This document shows positions 44,383 through 44,867 of a DNA stretch of 44,867 nucleotides, piece by piece (the stretch's first letter is position 1; each line of letters begins with the position of its first letter). The position numbers and the translations under genes were made by a program. The stretch comes from Actinomycetota bacterium (GTDB lineage Bacteria; Actinomycetota; Acidimicrobiia; Acidimicrobiales; Ilumatobacteraceae): positions 1 through 44,867 of the forward strand of contig JAFMJP010000002.1 of assembly GCA_017853375.1 (NCBI GenBank), in the 5' to 3' direction. Under the pieces are notes generated by a model that made no database searches, had not been told where the DNA came from, and was given only the letters and a program-made list of their open reading frames with translations.

Positions 44383-44496
44383 CAGCAGTCCCCCGGCCAA
44401 CATTTGCCTCCGGGATTTCTCCCCGGATGGCGAAGACGGAAGCGGGCGGAGTTGGGGCTGTCCATCTTTGCTGACCGGGAGACTGCTGATGAGCGA
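44375..44496 (-). promoter_or_regulatory. Long inverted repeat sequestering rsmH start
   Basis: Bases 44375-44390 and 44481-44496 are perfectly complementary (16 pairs). After one mismatch, five more pairs follow (44392-44396 with 44475-44479). In the minus-strand RNA the 3' arm holds GGGGGA and the rsmH ATG. The roughly 78-base loop contains a small hairpin, TCCGGG/CCCGGA at 44409-44427, and most of a leader ORF. A role as translational switch or attenuator in the dcw operon is inferred. Confidence 0.6.
44382..44465 (-). CDS. Possible 27-residue leader ORF overlapping rsmH start
   Basis: ATG GAC AGC ... TGC TGA encodes MDSPNSARFRLRHPGRNPGG plus seven residues. Its TGA overlaps the rsmH ATG as TGATG, the classic layout for re-initiation. 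Translation would carry ribosomes through the stem that hides the rsmH ribosome-binding site. The upstream ribosome-binding site is weak (CAGCAAAG) and the peptide resembles nothing I know, so a chance ORF is quite possible. Confidence 0.3.
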   Translation of the reverse strand: MDSPNSARFRLRHPGRNPGGKCWPGDC

Positions 44497-44565
44497 AACC
44501 TCAACGTGACCAGTGGTCGCGTCGAAGTGTGCCTCGGTTCTCCTTTCTGTTTCTGTCGTTGAATT

Positions 44566-44867
44566 TCATGAAGCGCCGCCAGCCATCTGCGCGGCCCCTG
44601 CCTCGCTCACGCGTTGGTGGCGAGTGGGGTCCCAGATTTCACAGCGGTCGAATGAGCCGCTGATCACGACGCGCGAGTCGAGCGTGAGACCGGCATAGGC
44701 GCGAAGCTTTTCGTCGATGTTGATTCGACCCTGCGCATCGACCACGACTTCGACTGCACTTGCAGCAAGGGCGCGCTGTTGCGTGCGATCCATCTCGCCA
44801 CGACGAACTTTCTCGATGATGTCCTTGGCGACGTCTTCGAATGCTTCGGCAGTGAGGATGTCGACGC
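44566..44867 (-). CDS. mraZ: MraZ, dcw-cluster regulator (5' part outside window)
   Basis: This is the C-terminal part of the AbrB-like MraZ protein. The reading frame is open to the right edge; 99 residues are visible rather than the 75 listed in the track. The second half of the duplicated fold is clear: VEVVVDAQGRINIDEKLRAYAGL, then RVVISGSFDRCEIWDP. The N-terminal half with the first repeat lies beyond the window, as would its own binding sites upstream. MraZ is a transcriptional regulator of the dcw operon in other bacteria. It ends 183 bases before rsmH. Confidence 0.93.
   Translation of the reverse strand, partial: VDILTAEAFEDVAKDIIEKVRRGEMDRTQQRALAASAVEVVVDAQGRINIDEKLRAYAGLTLDSRVVISGSFDRCEIWDPTRHQRVSEAGAAQMAGGAS

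Noticed and set aside
44383-44565. Actinobacterial mraW RNA motif in the mraZ-rsmH gap
   Set aside because: I looked for the conserved CUUCCCC hairpin loop and did not find it on the coding strand; the long inverted repeat is reported on its own merits.

Overview
The window reads as one continuous chromosomal segment of an actinomycete, most likely a member of Acidimicrobiia (inference). The reasons are: moderately high GC; a bacterial proteasome activator (Bpa/PafE type); a mycothiol ligase (MshC) and F420 enzymes; a phosphatidylinositol-mannoside gene block; an InhA-like FabI; a dcw cluster with SepF but no FtsA; and several genes that look leaderless, with TAnnnT about 7 bases before the start codon. 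I see no insertion sequence, prophage, CRISPR array, rRNA or tRNA. No gene-free stretch exceeds 300 bases; the longest is the 183-base mraZ-rsmH gap.

Left part (1-12512, mostly minus strand). A long run reads npdG > mshC > plsC > thrS > HIT hydrolase > two-TM protein > pgsA > PI-mannoside acyltransferase. It is followed, beyond one opposite-strand F420-type oxidoreductase, by pimA > lemA > htpX > DUF3048 lipoprotein > pdxS. The thrS-HIT-pgsA-acyltransferase-pimA-(...)-pdxS order matches the Rv2614c-Rv2606c neighbourhood of Mycobacterium tuberculosis as I remember it. The block combines membrane inositol lipids, mycothiol and F420 metabolism.

Middle part (12531-22586). fabI and a YyaL/DUF255 protein lie on the plus strand. 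Minus-strand genes follow: a nitroreductase, an unrecognised protein, dnaE (with an intact PHP metal site), bpa and an alkaline-phosphatase-fold protein. A plus-strand Rrf2 regulator closes this part.

Right part (22617-44867, all minus strand). This is a compact dcw cluster, in transcription order: mraZ (cut by the window edge), rsmH, ftsL, ftsI, murE, mraY, murD, ftsW, murG, murC, a murB-ftsQ fusion, ftsZ, yggS, sepF, yggT, ileS, a TraR/DksA-like coiled-coil protein, lspA, rluD. Many junctions are ATGA overlaps, so translation is probably coupled along the operon. murF is absent from its usual place between murE and mraY.

The most striking observations are: (1) a single 727-codon reading frame joining a complete MurB to a complete FtsQ through an acidic linker and one membrane helix; (2) a long inverted repeat in the mraZ-rsmH gap that would bury the rsmH ribosome-binding site and start codon, with a short leader ORF whose stop overlaps that start; (3) a symmetrical -10 element shared by the divergent, apparently leaderless npdG and fabI genes; (4) a zinc-less TraR/DksA domain carried on an unusually long charged helix with 11-residue repeats.
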